DNA of 64,000 nt from Arthrobacter sp. B6 (GTDB taxonomy: Bacteria > Actinomycetota > Actinomycetes > Actinomycetales > Micrococcaceae): contig NZ_KV467169.1 of NCBI RefSeq assembly GCF_001663775.1, positions 697,206 through 761,205 on the forward strand, given 5' to 3'. The notes under the pieces are model-generated. The model made no database searches and was not told where the DNA came from. It saw nothing but the letters and a program-made list of their open reading frames with translations. Shown here piece after piece: positions 15,926 through 24,148 of the stretch. The number at the start of each line of letters is the position of its first letter. The stretch's first letter is position 1. Position numbers and translations under genes: made by a program.

Positions 15926-16858
15926 TTAGCGGCTGACCTTGCCCATGAGGGAAGCAATGGGGCGCAGGAAGATGGGCCTGGCGAGGAACCAAGCCGCCAC
16001 CATGACGGCCACGGACACGAGGAAAATCCAGAACCCCAGCCAGCCGTCGCCGTCGGACACGGCGTACATGTGGTTCAGGTTCCGCAGGGCGCCCGTAGCC
16101 AGCACCAGGAAGACGTGCACAACAATAAATGCCACGAAGTAGATCATGACGGGGAAATGGATGGCCCGCGCCAGCTCAATCGGGTACGCCTTGTTCAAGG
16201 CCACGGCCTTCTTCGGCCAGGCGGAGGACGTCCGGATGCCGGAGATGAAGGCCAACGGCGCCGCGATGAACACGGTGATGAAGTAGGTCAGCAGCTGCAG
16301 GGCGTTGTAGTTCACCCAGCCATTTTCCGTGGGCCAGTTCAGGGATGCGTACTGCAACGCTGCGGACAGCGCGTTCGGGAAGACATCCCAGCTTGTGGGC
16401 ACGATCCTCATCCACTGCCCGGTCGCGAACAGGAGGACGGCGAACACCACTCCATTGAGAATCCACAAGGCGTCAAGGGTCAGGTGGAACCAAAGCTCCA
16501 GGGTGATCTTGGTCGGCGGTGTCTTGGTTTTTATCAGGCCCTTGTTGTTGCGGGTCCAGTGACCGCTCGGCCGGGTGGTGGTCCGCACCTGCCAGCCGGT
16601 CCGGATGATCAGCAGCAGGAAGAACCCGTTGAGGAAATGCTGCCACGCGAGCCATGCCGGGAAACCCACGGGAGCGTTGTCGGGTAGCTCGGAATGGCCC
16701 GGATAGTCCGCCAGGAATGACGAGACCGCAGGCAACTCCCTCAGCCACCTTGCGAGCAACACCACCAGCACCAGCGCCACCAAGGCAGCGGGAACACCCC
16801 AGTAGAGCCTGTTCCGCTTGCCCGTCGCAGTACCGGACTTTTTGGTGGGTGTGGACAT
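15926..16858 (-). CDS. Cytochrome b/b6-type membrane protein (DUF4405 or formate-dehydrogenase-gamma like)
   Basis: A 310-residue integral membrane protein with about five to six membrane segments. Histidines occur inside or next to segments (AWQHFLNGFFLLLII, LWFHLTLDALWILN, RAIHFPVMIYFVAFIVVHVFL), as expected for bis-heme b binding in quinone-linked cytochrome b subunits. Such proteins usually anchor a periplasmic molybdopterin or iron-sulfur oxidoreductase. No such partner is adjacent. AGAGGAA precedes the ATG on the minus strand. The gene is convergent with the photolyase gene, 22 bp apart. Confidence 0.75.
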   Translation of the reverse strand: MSTPTKKSGTATGKRNRLYWGVPAALVALVLVVLLARWLRELPAVSSFLADYPGHSELPDNAPVGFPAWLAWQHFLNGFFLLLIIRTGWQVRTTTRPSGHWTRNNKGLIKTKTPPTKITLELWFHLTLDALWILNGVVFAVLLFATGQWMRIVPTSWDVFPNALSAALQYASLNWPTENGWVNYNALQLLTYFITVFIAAPLAFISGIRTSSAWPKKAVALNKAYPIELARAIHFPVMIYFVAFIVVHVFLVLATGALRNLNHMYAVSDGDGWLGFWIFLVSVAVMVAAWFLARPIFLRPIASLMGKVSR

Positions 16859-16952
16859 CGAACAACATTCCTCTCGAGAATGACTGACCTGTAGCTCAAA
16901 AAAATCTGAAGGCTCTGCGAAAGAGAATACTAGGAACTACTAGCAATCAAAG

Positions 16953-16996
16953 AAAAAAGAAGACCCCGGCCGGCATATCTGCCGGTCGGGGTCTTC
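16953..16996 (-). terminator. Rho-independent terminator of the first initiator tRNA gene
   Basis: The 17-base arms at 16959-16975 and 16980-16996 pair with one G-T wobble around a TATC loop. On the minus strand they are followed by a run of six Ts (16958-16953). It begins four bases after the tRNA 3' end. Confidence 0.9.
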
Positions 16997-16999
16997 ACA

Positions 17000-17076
17000 T
17001 GGTTGCGGGGACAGGATTTGAACCTGTGACCTCTGGGTTATGAGCCCAGCGAGCTACCGAACTGCTCCACCCCGCG
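17000..17076 (-). tRNA. Initiator tRNA-fMet (CAT anticodon), CCA encoded
   Basis: On the minus strand the 77-nt gene starts CGCGGGGTGGAGCAG. It has the anticodon loop CTCATAA, the T-loop GGTTCAAATCC and an encoded CCA at 17002-17000. Position 1 is C opposite A72, an unpaired end, and the anticodon stem has three consecutive G-C pairs (TGGG...CCCA). Both features identify the initiator rather than the elongator methionine tRNA. Its own terminator follows. Confidence 0.95.
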
Positions 17077-17180
17077 TCGCTTGATCAACACTACCCTACT
17101 TTCGCCGGCATAAAATCCACGGCCTGGACAGGGCCAGTGACCACCCCCAGACCCAAGACAGCCGATGGCCGCTTAAACCA

Positions 17181-17214
17181 GAAGGTCCGGAACTGTTTCC
17201 AGTTCCGGACCTTC
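17181..17214 (-). terminator. Terminator of the second initiator tRNA gene
   Basis: Perfect 14-bp arms at 17181-17194 and 17201-17214 (GAAGGTCCGGAACT and its complement) around GTTTCC. They lie six bases beyond the tRNA 3' end on the minus strand and are followed by TGGTTTAAG. Confidence 0.8.
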
Positions 17215-17220
17215 CGTCAG

Positions 17221-17294
17221 TTGCGGGGACAGGATTTGAACCTGTGACCTCTGGGTTATGAGCCCAGCGAGCTACCGAACTGCTCCACCCCGCG
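17221..17294 (-). tRNA. Initiator tRNA-fMet (CAT anticodon), second copy, CCA not encoded
   Basis: The 74 bases are identical to the body of the copy at 17003-17076, including C1 opposite A72 and the three G-C pairs of the anticodon stem. The discriminator A is followed on the minus strand by CTG instead of CCA, so the 3' CCA must be added by the nucleotidyltransferase. The two genes are 144 bp apart and have different terminators. Confidence 0.95.
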
Positions 17295-17416
17295 TCGCAA
17301 GAACAACTCTACCGTTGGGTGAACAAGAGGCCAAATCGAGGTGGCGTGATGTGCGTCTCGGTAGCGGTCCGGCGCCGTATCCAGACGCCAGTGTGGGCGC
17401 TAAGTGCCGTTTAACG

Positions 17417-17462
17417 CCGCCGGCCCGGCCACGCTCCTGGCGGAGTGCGGCCGGGCCGGCGG
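17417..17462 (-). terminator. Strong GC hairpin after the UPF0182 gene
   Basis: The 14-base arms at 17417-17430 (CCGCCGGCCCGGCC) and 17449-17462 are perfect complements, with CTCC/GGAG pairing inside. It lies 24 bases past the UPF0182 stop on the minus strand. It has no T tract. Confidence 0.7.
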
Positions 17463-17485
17463 ATCCAATCAGTTGCTGATGGCCG

Positions 17486-20485
17486 TCAGTTGCTCGCTGC
17501 GGGCGACGGCGTAGCGGTCTCTGTTGGCGTGGCATCCTCTTCCGGGCTGGCTGCTGGCGCCGCTTCGGGGGCGGTAACGGGGATCTTGGCCTCCGCATCG
17601 ACCGCCTTTTGCAGGGCTGCCGCGACCTTCTTCTGCTCCTCGCCGTAGGCAGCGAAGTCACCGGCGGCGAGGGCATTCTGGCCAGCCTGCATGGCTGCCC
17701 GTGCCTCTTCCAATGCCGCCTTGAGCTCGGCCTTGGCGTCAGCACCGGCTACAGGCGGAGCGCCAGGGGTCGGCGGAGTCTGGCCGTTGTTGTCGGAGTC
17801 GCCGGCAGCTGCACCGGAGTCTCCGCCGAACAGCTGCTTGAGCGCGGCATCAAGCGTCGGTGCGAAGCCCACCTTGTCCCCGAAGGCCACCAGCACGCGT
17901 TGCAGCGTGGGATAGGACGTTTCACCCGTGGACTTCAGGTAGACCGGCTGGACGTACAGGATTCCGCCGCCCACAGGAAGCGTCAGAAGGTTGCCGTTCA
18001 GCACGTCCGAGGCACCCTGGCGGAGCAGGTTCAGGGCCTGGGACACCGTGGGGTCCGAGTTGAACTTGTTCTGGGCCTGGCCGGGGCCGGGAACCTGGAT
18101 CTCCGGCGGGATCTGGAGGAGCCGCAGCTTTCCATAGCTGTCAGCCCTTACTCCCGCCTCGTTGCCGGCGTCGGAATCCGCCGCCAGGAAGCCATACAGC
18201 ACGTTGCGCGCGTTTCCGTTGACAATCTGGGGGATAAACGAAGACGTCAGCTGGAATGCCGGCTCATCCTGGTCCGGCATCTGGAGCGACATGTAGAACG
18301 GCGGCTGCTTGACGTCCGTGTCCACCGTCGGATCGGCAGGCACGCTCCAGGCATCGTTGGTCTTGTAGAAGCTGGACGGGTCCGTCACGTGATACTCCCC
18401 CAGCAGCTGGCGCTGGACCTTGAAGAGGTCCTCGGGGTAACGGACATGGCTCATTACGTCCCCGGACATCTCGGAGTACGGCTTCAGCGACGTCGGGAAG
18501 ACCTTCTGCCAGGACTTCAGCAGCGGATCCTCTTCGTCCCAGGCGTACAGGGTGACCGAGCCGTCATAGGCGTCCACTGTGGCTTTTACGGAGTTCCGGA
18601 TGTAGTTCACGGTGCTGTTGGGCAGTGCGACGGCGCGTCCGGACGTGGTCTGCGTGTCAGCGGTGGCGTCGGAGAGCTGTTCCTGCTGCGAGTACGGGTA
18701 GTACTGGCTCGTGGTGTAGCCGTCAACGATCCACTTGACGCGGCCATCCACAACGGCAGGATACGAGTTTCCATCGACAGTAAGGTAGGGCGCCACCTTC
18801 TCAACCCGCTCGCGCGGATTGCGGTCGTAGAGGATCTGGGACTCCGCATTTACGCCGTCCGAGAGCAGGAGGTCCGAGGACTGGAACTTGATGGAGTACA
18901 GCACTTTGTTGAAGAAGCTGCCCACGTTGGGGCCGCCATTGCCCTGGAACGTGTACTGCGTCTCTCCTTCGCCGGAGGGCCTGTCCTGTTCACGGTTCGG
19001 GAAGCCGTCCGGGGCGCCGACTATGGAGTACTCAGGAGAGGTTTCGCCGAAGTAGATACGCGGCTCGTAGTCGGAGTCGTCTCCGAGGACGCCGGTGGAC
19101 GGAATACCCGACTGAAGGAATTCCGGCTTGCCGTCAACCGTGAACTTGTTTCCCTTCGCCGCCACGACGCCGTAGCCGTGGGTGTAGACGACGTGCTGGT
19201 TCAGCCAGCTCTGCTGGTTCTGGGCCACGTTCTCCGGATTGAGTTCACGGACCGCGATGACAGTGTCCTGGATCTCGCCGTCCACCTCGTAGCGGTCCAC
19301 GTTCAGGGCTTCGGGGAACTGGTAGTACGGGCGGTATTGTTCCAGCTGCGAGAAGGCGTCTGAAATCAGGTTCGGATCAAGGAGCCTGATGTTGGCGGTG
19401 GTCTGAGCGTCCGGGGCGAGTGCACCGGTGGTGGCGGTGTTGGTGGCGTCGTACCGGTCCACCTGGATCTGGTCCAGGCCGTAGGCGGCACGGGTCATCT
19501 GGATATTGCGCTCAATGTACTCCTTTTCCAGCGTCTCTTCCGACGGACGGACCTGGAACTGCTGGATCACCCACGGGTATACCCCGCCGGCCAGGATGGA
19601 GGTGATGATCAGCATTGCCGTGCCGATTACCGGCAGGCGCCAGCGGCCAATCACCGCGGCGACGATAAAGAGGATGGCTACCAGCGCGGCCGCCACGGCC
19701 AGAATGGCCTTGGTGGGGATGACTGCGTTGACATCGGTGTACAGGGCGCCGGCCCATCGCCCGCCGTTGCTCTGCAGCGCCGAGAACCTGTCGAGCCAGA
19801 AATTGATGCCCAGCAGCAGCAGGAAGGCGGCGCCTGTAACGGCCAGATGGATCTGCGCGGCGCGGCTGGTGAATACGCCGCGCTCCATCAGGCGGATGCT
19901 GCCGTACAGGTAATGGGTGAGGATGCCGGCGATGCCGGCGATCACTACCACGCTGATGAGGTAGCCGGTGATGAATCCCAGGAACGGGAGGGTCATCATG
20001 TAGAAACTCAGGTCCATCCCGAATTCCGGATCCGTCTGCCCGAAGGATTCCTGGTTGAAAAACAGCAATACCTTCTGCCACTGGCTGGCCGCCGCACTGC
20101 CGGCAAAGAGGCCAAAGACGATGGGCAATCCGAGCATAACCACGCGGCGGACCGGCTCAAGCTGGGCCTGGTAGCGATTCAGGTTATCCCTGATCTCGGA
20201 GTCCGGCGCGTAGACGGGCCGCGCGTGGTAGGCAATCCGGATCGCAAAAAATACCGCGGCAAACATGATGGCGAAACCGGCCACGAAGATACTTATCCGT
20301 GCCAGGTTCTCCGTCAGGAAGACTTCGAAGAAGCCAAGTTGCCGGTACCACAAAACGTCAGTCCACACATTGGCGAAGAAAATGAAACCTACCACCACGA
20401 GGGCGACGACAACGAGGGTAGGCGTCAGGGCGCCTCGTGTTGAGGGAGGTCTTCCGGGCGGGATGGGGCTGGCAGGACGGGACAA
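17486..20485 (-). CDS. UPF0182 family large integral membrane protein
   Basis: A 999-residue protein with about seven membrane segments in the first 330 residues, beginning at LVVVALVVVGFIFFANVWTD. A very large extracytoplasmic region of about 550 residues follows (AAYGLDQIQVDRYDATN, then WLNQHVVYTHGYGVVAAKGN). The end is a Pro/Ala/Thr-rich acidic tail. This is the layout of the conserved actinobacterial and cyanobacterial UPF0182 family, whose biochemical role is not established. The TTG start at 20485 has GAGG eight bases upstream. It is transcribed in the same direction as the PDZ/Lon-like protease gene, 135 bp downstream of it. Confidence 0.92.
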   Translation of the reverse strand: MSRPASPIPPGRPPSTRGALTPTLVVVALVVVGFIFFANVWTDVLWYRQLGFFEVFLTENLARISIFVAGFAIMFAAVFFAIRIAYHARPVYAPDSEIRDNLNRYQAQLEPVRRVVMLGLPIVFGLFAGSAAASQWQKVLLFFNQESFGQTDPEFGMDLSFYMMTLPFLGFITGYLISVVVIAGIAGILTHYLYGSIRLMERGVFTSRAAQIHLAVTGAAFLLLLGINFWLDRFSALQSNGGRWAGALYTDVNAVIPTKAILAVAAALVAILFIVAAVIGRWRLPVIGTAMLIITSILAGGVYPWVIQQFQVRPSEETLEKEYIERNIQMTRAAYGLDQIQVDRYDATNTATTGALAPDAQTTANIRLLDPNLISDAFSQLEQYRPYYQFPEALNVDRYEVDGEIQDTVIAVRELNPENVAQNQQSWLNQHVVYTHGYGVVAAKGNKFTVDGKPEFLQSGIPSTGVLGDDSDYEPRIYFGETSPEYSIVGAPDGFPNREQDRPSGEGETQYTFQGNGGPNVGSFFNKVLYSIKFQSSDLLLSDGVNAESQILYDRNPRERVEKVAPYLTVDGNSYPAVVDGRVKWIVDGYTTSQYYPYSQQEQLSDATADTQTTSGRAVALPNSTVNYIRNSVKATVDAYDGSVTLYAWDEEDPLLKSWQKVFPTSLKPYSEMSGDVMSHVRYPEDLFKVQRQLLGEYHVTDPSSFYKTNDAWSVPADPTVDTDVKQPPFYMSLQMPDQDEPAFQLTSSFIPQIVNGNARNVLYGFLAADSDAGNEAGVRADSYGKLRLLQIPPEIQVPGPGQAQNKFNSDPTVSQALNLLRQGASDVLNGNLLTLPVGGGILYVQPVYLKSTGETSYPTLQRVLVAFGDKVGFAPTLDAALKQLFGGDSGAAAGDSDNNGQTPPTPGAPPVAGADAKAELKAALEEARAAMQAGQNALAAGDFAAYGEEQKKVAAALQKAVDAEAKIPVTAPEAAPAASPEEDATPTETATPSPAASN

Positions 20486-20620
20486 ACTCGGTACCTCATA
20501 GCTGGTCGTCAGATTAACATTCGAAGCGTGCGTGCGTGCGACGTCCGGTACCGGTCAAGCGAATGGCAACGTCCGTCATATTTGCCACGAGTGGCGGTAA
20601 GGCTTAGTTCCAAACTCAGT

Positions 20621-21832
20621 CTAGTTGCTGGTGCAGGCCGCAAGTCCGGAGGTGTCCTGCCCCGACCCGGCGAGTTCGACGGCGTCCCGCGCCTGGGCGA
20701 GATTCTCCACTTTGACTACCTGCAGTCCGCCCGGCACATGGCCCACAACGCTGTTGCAGTTTCCGGCGGGGGCCAGGAACAAAGTGGCGCCCGCAGCCCG
20801 CGCGCCCAGCATTTTCTGTCTGATGCCCCCGATGGGACCGACCACGCCGTCGGGAGTTATGGTGCCGGTTCCGGCAATGTGTTTGCCGCCGGTCAGGTCA
20901 CCGGGCGTTACGGTGTCGATGACGCCCAGCGAAAACATCAGTCCGGCGCTGGGGCCGCCCACCCTGTCCAAGGAAATCTCCACGTCAAAGGGAAACTCGA
21001 ACAGGTATTTCAGTTGGACGCCTAAAATGTAGCGGCCAGCACCGTTATCCATGGGGGTAATGGTCTGCGTTACGGACTCTCCTGCCCGCTGTACCACCAC
21101 GGTGGCCGGTGCGCCCTTCCCGGCGGCAAGTTCGTCCTGGATGACCGAGAGCGAGGTGATGGGCTTTCCGTTGATGGACGCAAACACGTCGCCCTGCTCG
21201 ATCTTTCCCGCGGACGGCGATCCAGTGGAGAATCCGGCGGCCTGAAGCTGTTGGCTGAAAGGGATATCCAGCTCATTCAGCGCCGATGCAACAGCGTTCT
21301 CCTGGGACGTGGCCATGGCAACGGAACCCTGTTCCTCGGCCTGCTCCCTTGTGGTTCCCTTGGGGTATTTGAGTTCCTCGGGGTGCACCGATTTGGACGG
21401 GTCCAGCCAGGCAGCAAAGACACCGAGGATGCTGACTGGACCGTTGGGACCGCCGTCGACGTCAACGGTGGTCAGGTCCAGGTTCCCGGCCGCCGGATAG
21501 GCTTCGCGTCCGGTGACGCTGATGACCGGCCCTCCTCGGGCCTCGCCCAGCGTATTGAAGGTGGGGCCTGGTTTTTCGACAACGTACGGTACGGGCAGTG
21601 TTCCGACTGCGAGGCCAAGCCCCAGCGCCGCCACCCCGGAGACCATCATCAGCGAAACTTTGTTGGCACGGCGACGCGGACGGATTGGGGCCTTGTCGGC
21701 GAATAGTGCCGGGCCAACGGAGATTGCGCCGTCCACCGGCCAGGTGCCGGATGCCTTACCGCTATGCCCTGTGCCGGGGGCGGGCTCGATTGCGCGGTCC
21801 TCAGGGGGATGGTCGCCACGGGTCGTAGTCAC
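20621..21832 (-). CDS. Membrane-anchored PDZ and Lon-like serine protease (YlbL type)
   Basis: A 403-residue protein. After a Pro-rich cytoplasmic start there is one membrane segment (MMVSGVAALGLGLAVG). A PDZ domain follows (KIEQGDVFASINGKPI), and then a Lon-type S16 peptidase domain. The S/K catalytic dyad is seen as S in RVGGPSAGLMFSLG and K in GGIRQKMLGARAAG. It should cleave extracytoplasmic or membrane substrates without ATP. The start is set at GTG 21832, seven bases after TAATGT (21845-21840), which suggests a leaderless transcript; the longer TTG 21865 frame has no support. It lies next to UPF0182 as in other actinobacteria. Confidence 0.9.
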   Translation of the reverse strand: MTTTRGDHPPEDRAIEPAPGTGHSGKASGTWPVDGAISVGPALFADKAPIRPRRRANKVSLMMVSGVAALGLGLAVGTLPVPYVVEKPGPTFNTLGEARGGPVISVTGREAYPAAGNLDLTTVDVDGGPNGPVSILGVFAAWLDPSKSVHPEELKYPKGTTREQAEEQGSVAMATSQENAVASALNELDIPFSQQLQAAGFSTGSPSAGKIEQGDVFASINGKPITSLSVIQDELAAGKGAPATVVVQRAGESVTQTITPMDNGAGRYILGVQLKYLFEFPFDVEISLDRVGGPSAGLMFSLGVIDTVTPGDLTGGKHIAGTGTITPDGVVGPIGGIRQKMLGARAAGATLFLAPAGNCNSVVGHVPGGLQVVKVENLAQARDAVELAGSGQDTSGLAACTSN

Positions 21833-21845
21833 CCATCCAACATTA
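21830..21845 (-). promoter_or_regulatory. Leaderless-type -10 box for the PDZ/Lon-like protease gene
   Basis: TAATGT at 21845-21840 on the minus strand, seven bases, then GTG 21832. No Shine-Dalgarno sequence lies between. No clear -35 box is visible. Confidence 0.4.
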
Positions 21846-21967
21846 CGCGTCCCGGCAGCCAGCAAGCTCTTTGCCTACAGCGAACGTCAGCGCTGTCCCG
21901 CAGACAGCCGCCTCTGCCCGGGGTACCGTGAAGTTGATCAGCAGACACACCGACGATCGGCGTAATC

Positions 21968-23470
21968 ATGACTTCCAACCCACTCAACCCGTCCAACGGC
22001 GATGACACGCCCAAGGACCCGCTGACAGAAATGCTCCAGAACCTCATGGGCGGCAAGGGCTTGGAAAACATCGACCCCGCCGAACTCGCAAAGGCTGCAG
22101 GCCTGCCTGACGACCCCAACCTGCTTGCCCAGATGTTCTCTCAGGTCCAGGCCATGATGAGTGCGCCCTCCGAGGGCCCCGTCAACTGGCAGCTCGCCCA
22201 TGAGAACGCCCGGCGGGTTGCTGCGAGCAGCGCGGACCCGTCCGTTAGCTCGCTGCAGTCCCGCGAGGTGGACGAGGCCCTCCGTCTCGCCGAGCTGTGG
22301 CTTGATCCGGTGACCGACCTGCCGGCCACGGGCCTGATAGGCAGGGCCTGGTCCCGTGCGGAATGGGTGGAGGCAACCCTCGGAACGTGGAAGCGGCTTA
22401 CGGAACCTGTCGCCAACAGCATCGCTAATGCATTGTCCAACGCCATGACTGAGCAGATGCCTGAGGAAATGAAGTCGATGATGGGCGGCGCCTCGTCCAT
22501 GCTGCAGAACATGGGCGGAGCGATCTTCGGCATGCAGCTGGGGCAGGCCATCGGCGCCCTGTCAGCGGACGTGGTGAGCTCCACGGACATCGGCGTCCCG
22601 CTGGCAGACCTGGAAATGGCCCTGCTTCCGGCGAACGTGGCCAAGTTCGGCGAAGGCCTCAGCCTGCCGGAGAACGACATCCGGCTGTTCCTTGCGGTCC
22701 GCGAAGCAGCCCACGCGCGCCTCTTTGTACAGGTTCCCTGGCTGCGCGGCCACCTGCTCGGAGCAATCGAAGCCTACGCCCGCGGCATCCACATCGACAC
22801 ATCCAGGATTGAAGAGCTGGCCCGGGACCTGGACCCCAGCAACCCGGAAGGCATCCAGGAGGCCCTGTCCCAGGGCGTCTTTATGCCGCAGCGGACGCCT
22901 GCGCAGGAACAGGCCCTGGAAAAACTTGAGACGGCCCTTGCCCTGGTTGAGGGCTGGGTGGATGAGCTCACTGCCGCAGCCACGGAGAAGCTCCTGCCCT
23001 CAGCAGGCGCCCTCCGTGAAACCGTCCGCCGGCGCCGCGCCACGGGTGGTCCCGCCGAACATGCATTCGCGTCCCTGGTGGGTCTGGAGCTGCGTCCCCG
23101 GCGGCTGCGCGAGGCTGCCACGCTGTGGGCGGCCCTTAAGAAGGAACGCGGCATCGAAGGCCGGGACGCCATCTGGCACCACCCCGATCTCCTGCCCACC
23201 GCCGAGGACCTCGACGATCCCTTGGGATTCAGCGGCCGCCGCAAGCTGGCCGAGGCCAGCGACAGTGAAGTGGACGATGCCCTGCAGAAGCTGCTCAGCG
23301 GCGGCTTCGACAGTGCACCGGAACACGGCGAAGACCAGTCCGCAAGCGGCACGGACACCGACCACTCCGGTGACGGAAACACCAACGAGGACACCGACGA
23401 CTCCGGTGGCGGAAACAGTGACGGGAACGCTGCGGGCGGTTCCGACCGCGGCGACCAGCCAAAGGGCTAG
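21968..23470 (+). CDS. DUF2342 zinc-dependent metalloprotease-like protein
   Basis: A 500-residue soluble protein of the actinobacterial DUF2342 family, which is classed as zincin-like. The conserved core is REAAHARLFVQVPWL followed by IEAYARGI, and later LALVEGWVDELT and ATLWAALKKERGIEGRD. A Gly/Asp/Asn/Ser-rich acidic tail of about 45 residues ends the protein. It is divergent from the PDZ/Lon-like protease and convergent with the YgjP-type peptidase, so three peptidase-like genes lie side by side. The substrate is unknown, and the assignment as an active protease is from the family name only. Confidence 0.85.
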   Translation: MTSNPLNPSNGDDTPKDPLTEMLQNLMGGKGLENIDPAELAKAAGLPDDPNLLAQMFSQVQAMMSAPSEGPVNWQLAHENARRVAASSADPSVSSLQSREVDEALRLAELWLDPVTDLPATGLIGRAWSRAEWVEATLGTWKRLTEPVANSIANALSNAMTEQMPEEMKSMMGGASSMLQNMGGAIFGMQLGQAIGALSADVVSSTDIGVPLADLEMALLPANVAKFGEGLSLPENDIRLFLAVREAAHARLFVQVPWLRGHLLGAIEAYARGIHIDTSRIEELARDLDPSNPEGIQEALSQGVFMPQRTPAQEQALEKLETALALVEGWVDELTAAATEKLLPSAGALRETVRRRRATGGPAEHAFASLVGLELRPRRLREAATLWAALKKERGIEGRDAIWHHPDLLPTAEDLDDPLGFSGRRKLAEASDSEVDDALQKLLSGGFDSAPEHGEDQSASGTDTDHSGDGNTNEDTDDSGGGNSDGNAAGGSDRGDQPKG

Positions 23471-23494
23471 GCCACCTGCACTTAGGGGACGAGC

Positions 23495-24148
23495 CTAGTC
23501 GGCGTCTCCCGGCCAGAGAGCGGGCTGGCCTGGTGTTCTGCCCTCAGGCATGCCGTGTTTGCTGTCAGCCCCGGCCGCCAGGCCGCGGGAGGTGGCGAAG
23601 GAGACGCCTTCCAGGAATGCCTTGGCCCGCGCCGTGTCCGGATAGGCTTCCAGCAGTTTCCAGAACGCAGCGTTGTGCCCGGCCACCAGCAGGTGTGCCA
23701 GTTCGTGAAGCAGGACGTAGTCAATCACCCACTGTGGCATGGACCTGAGCTTGTCGGAAAGCCGGATCGTGCCCTCAGACGGCGTCGCTGATCCCCACCG
23801 GGAGTTCTGGTTGCTGACCCAGCGAACGGACGTTGGCACTGCACGGCCCCCCAAGTAGAGGGTGGACAGGTCAGCGGCGTGGGCTGCGAGCCCGGCGTCC
23901 GTTGCCGGCTGTTGCCGGCGTTTTTGTGCACGGCGGGTCCCTTGGCGGTGCAGCTTCTCCAGCATGCGGTGCACCCACTCGGATTCCTGGGCGGCCGTGA
24001 AACGGTCCGGGATCGCCACCACGGCCGTGCCGTTCTCCCAGAAAGCCGACACAGTACGTGTGCGGCGCGCGGACCGGCGCACCTCGACCGGCGCGCCGTC
24101 GGACGTAGTCAGCTGCTGGCCTTTACGCCCTTGCGCCCGCGCGGTCAC
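23495..24148 (-). CDS. YgjP/DUF45-type (M48-like) zinc metallopeptidase
   Basis: A 217-residue protein with the zinc site HELAH (YVLLHELAHLLVAGHNAAFWK), the third ligand being the H of AGHNAAFW. Upstream lies the conserved RWGSATPSEGTIRLSDKL. This is the compact YgjP/SprT-like fold with no membrane segment. The GTG start at 24148 overlaps the uvrD2 stop as GTGA, so translation of the two is coupled. Confidence 0.85.
   Translation of the reverse strand: MTARAQGRKGQQLTTSDGAPVEVRRSARRTRTVSAFWENGTAVVAIPDRFTAAQESEWVHRMLEKLHRQGTRRAQKRRQQPATDAGLAAHAADLSTLYLGGRAVPTSVRWVSNQNSRWGSATPSEGTIRLSDKLRSMPQWVIDYVLLHELAHLLVAGHNAAFWKLLEAYPDTARAKAFLEGVSFATSRGLAAGADSKHGMPEGRTPGQPALWPGDAD

Noticed and set aside
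15788..16687. 299-codon plus-strand frame after the photolyase
   Set aside because: It lies antisense to the cytochrome b-like gene; the translation is Gln/Gly/Arg-rich without domain signals and the start is inside the photolyase gene.
17000..17294. tRNA-linked integration site of a genomic island
   Set aside because: Both tRNA copies are complete, with own terminators and no integrase or direct-repeat-bounded cargo between them; the gap is only 144 bp.
17609..19363. 584-codon open frame on the plus strand
   Set aside because: It is antisense to the UPF0182 gene, which has clear family features, membrane segments and a start with GAGG. High GC content makes long shadow frames common.
20526..20540. 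GCGTGCGTGCGTGCG microsatellite as an origin or binding array
   Set aside because: Only four short units, no flanking symmetry, and no gene for replication nearby. It is probably a chance repeat before the UPF0182 gene.
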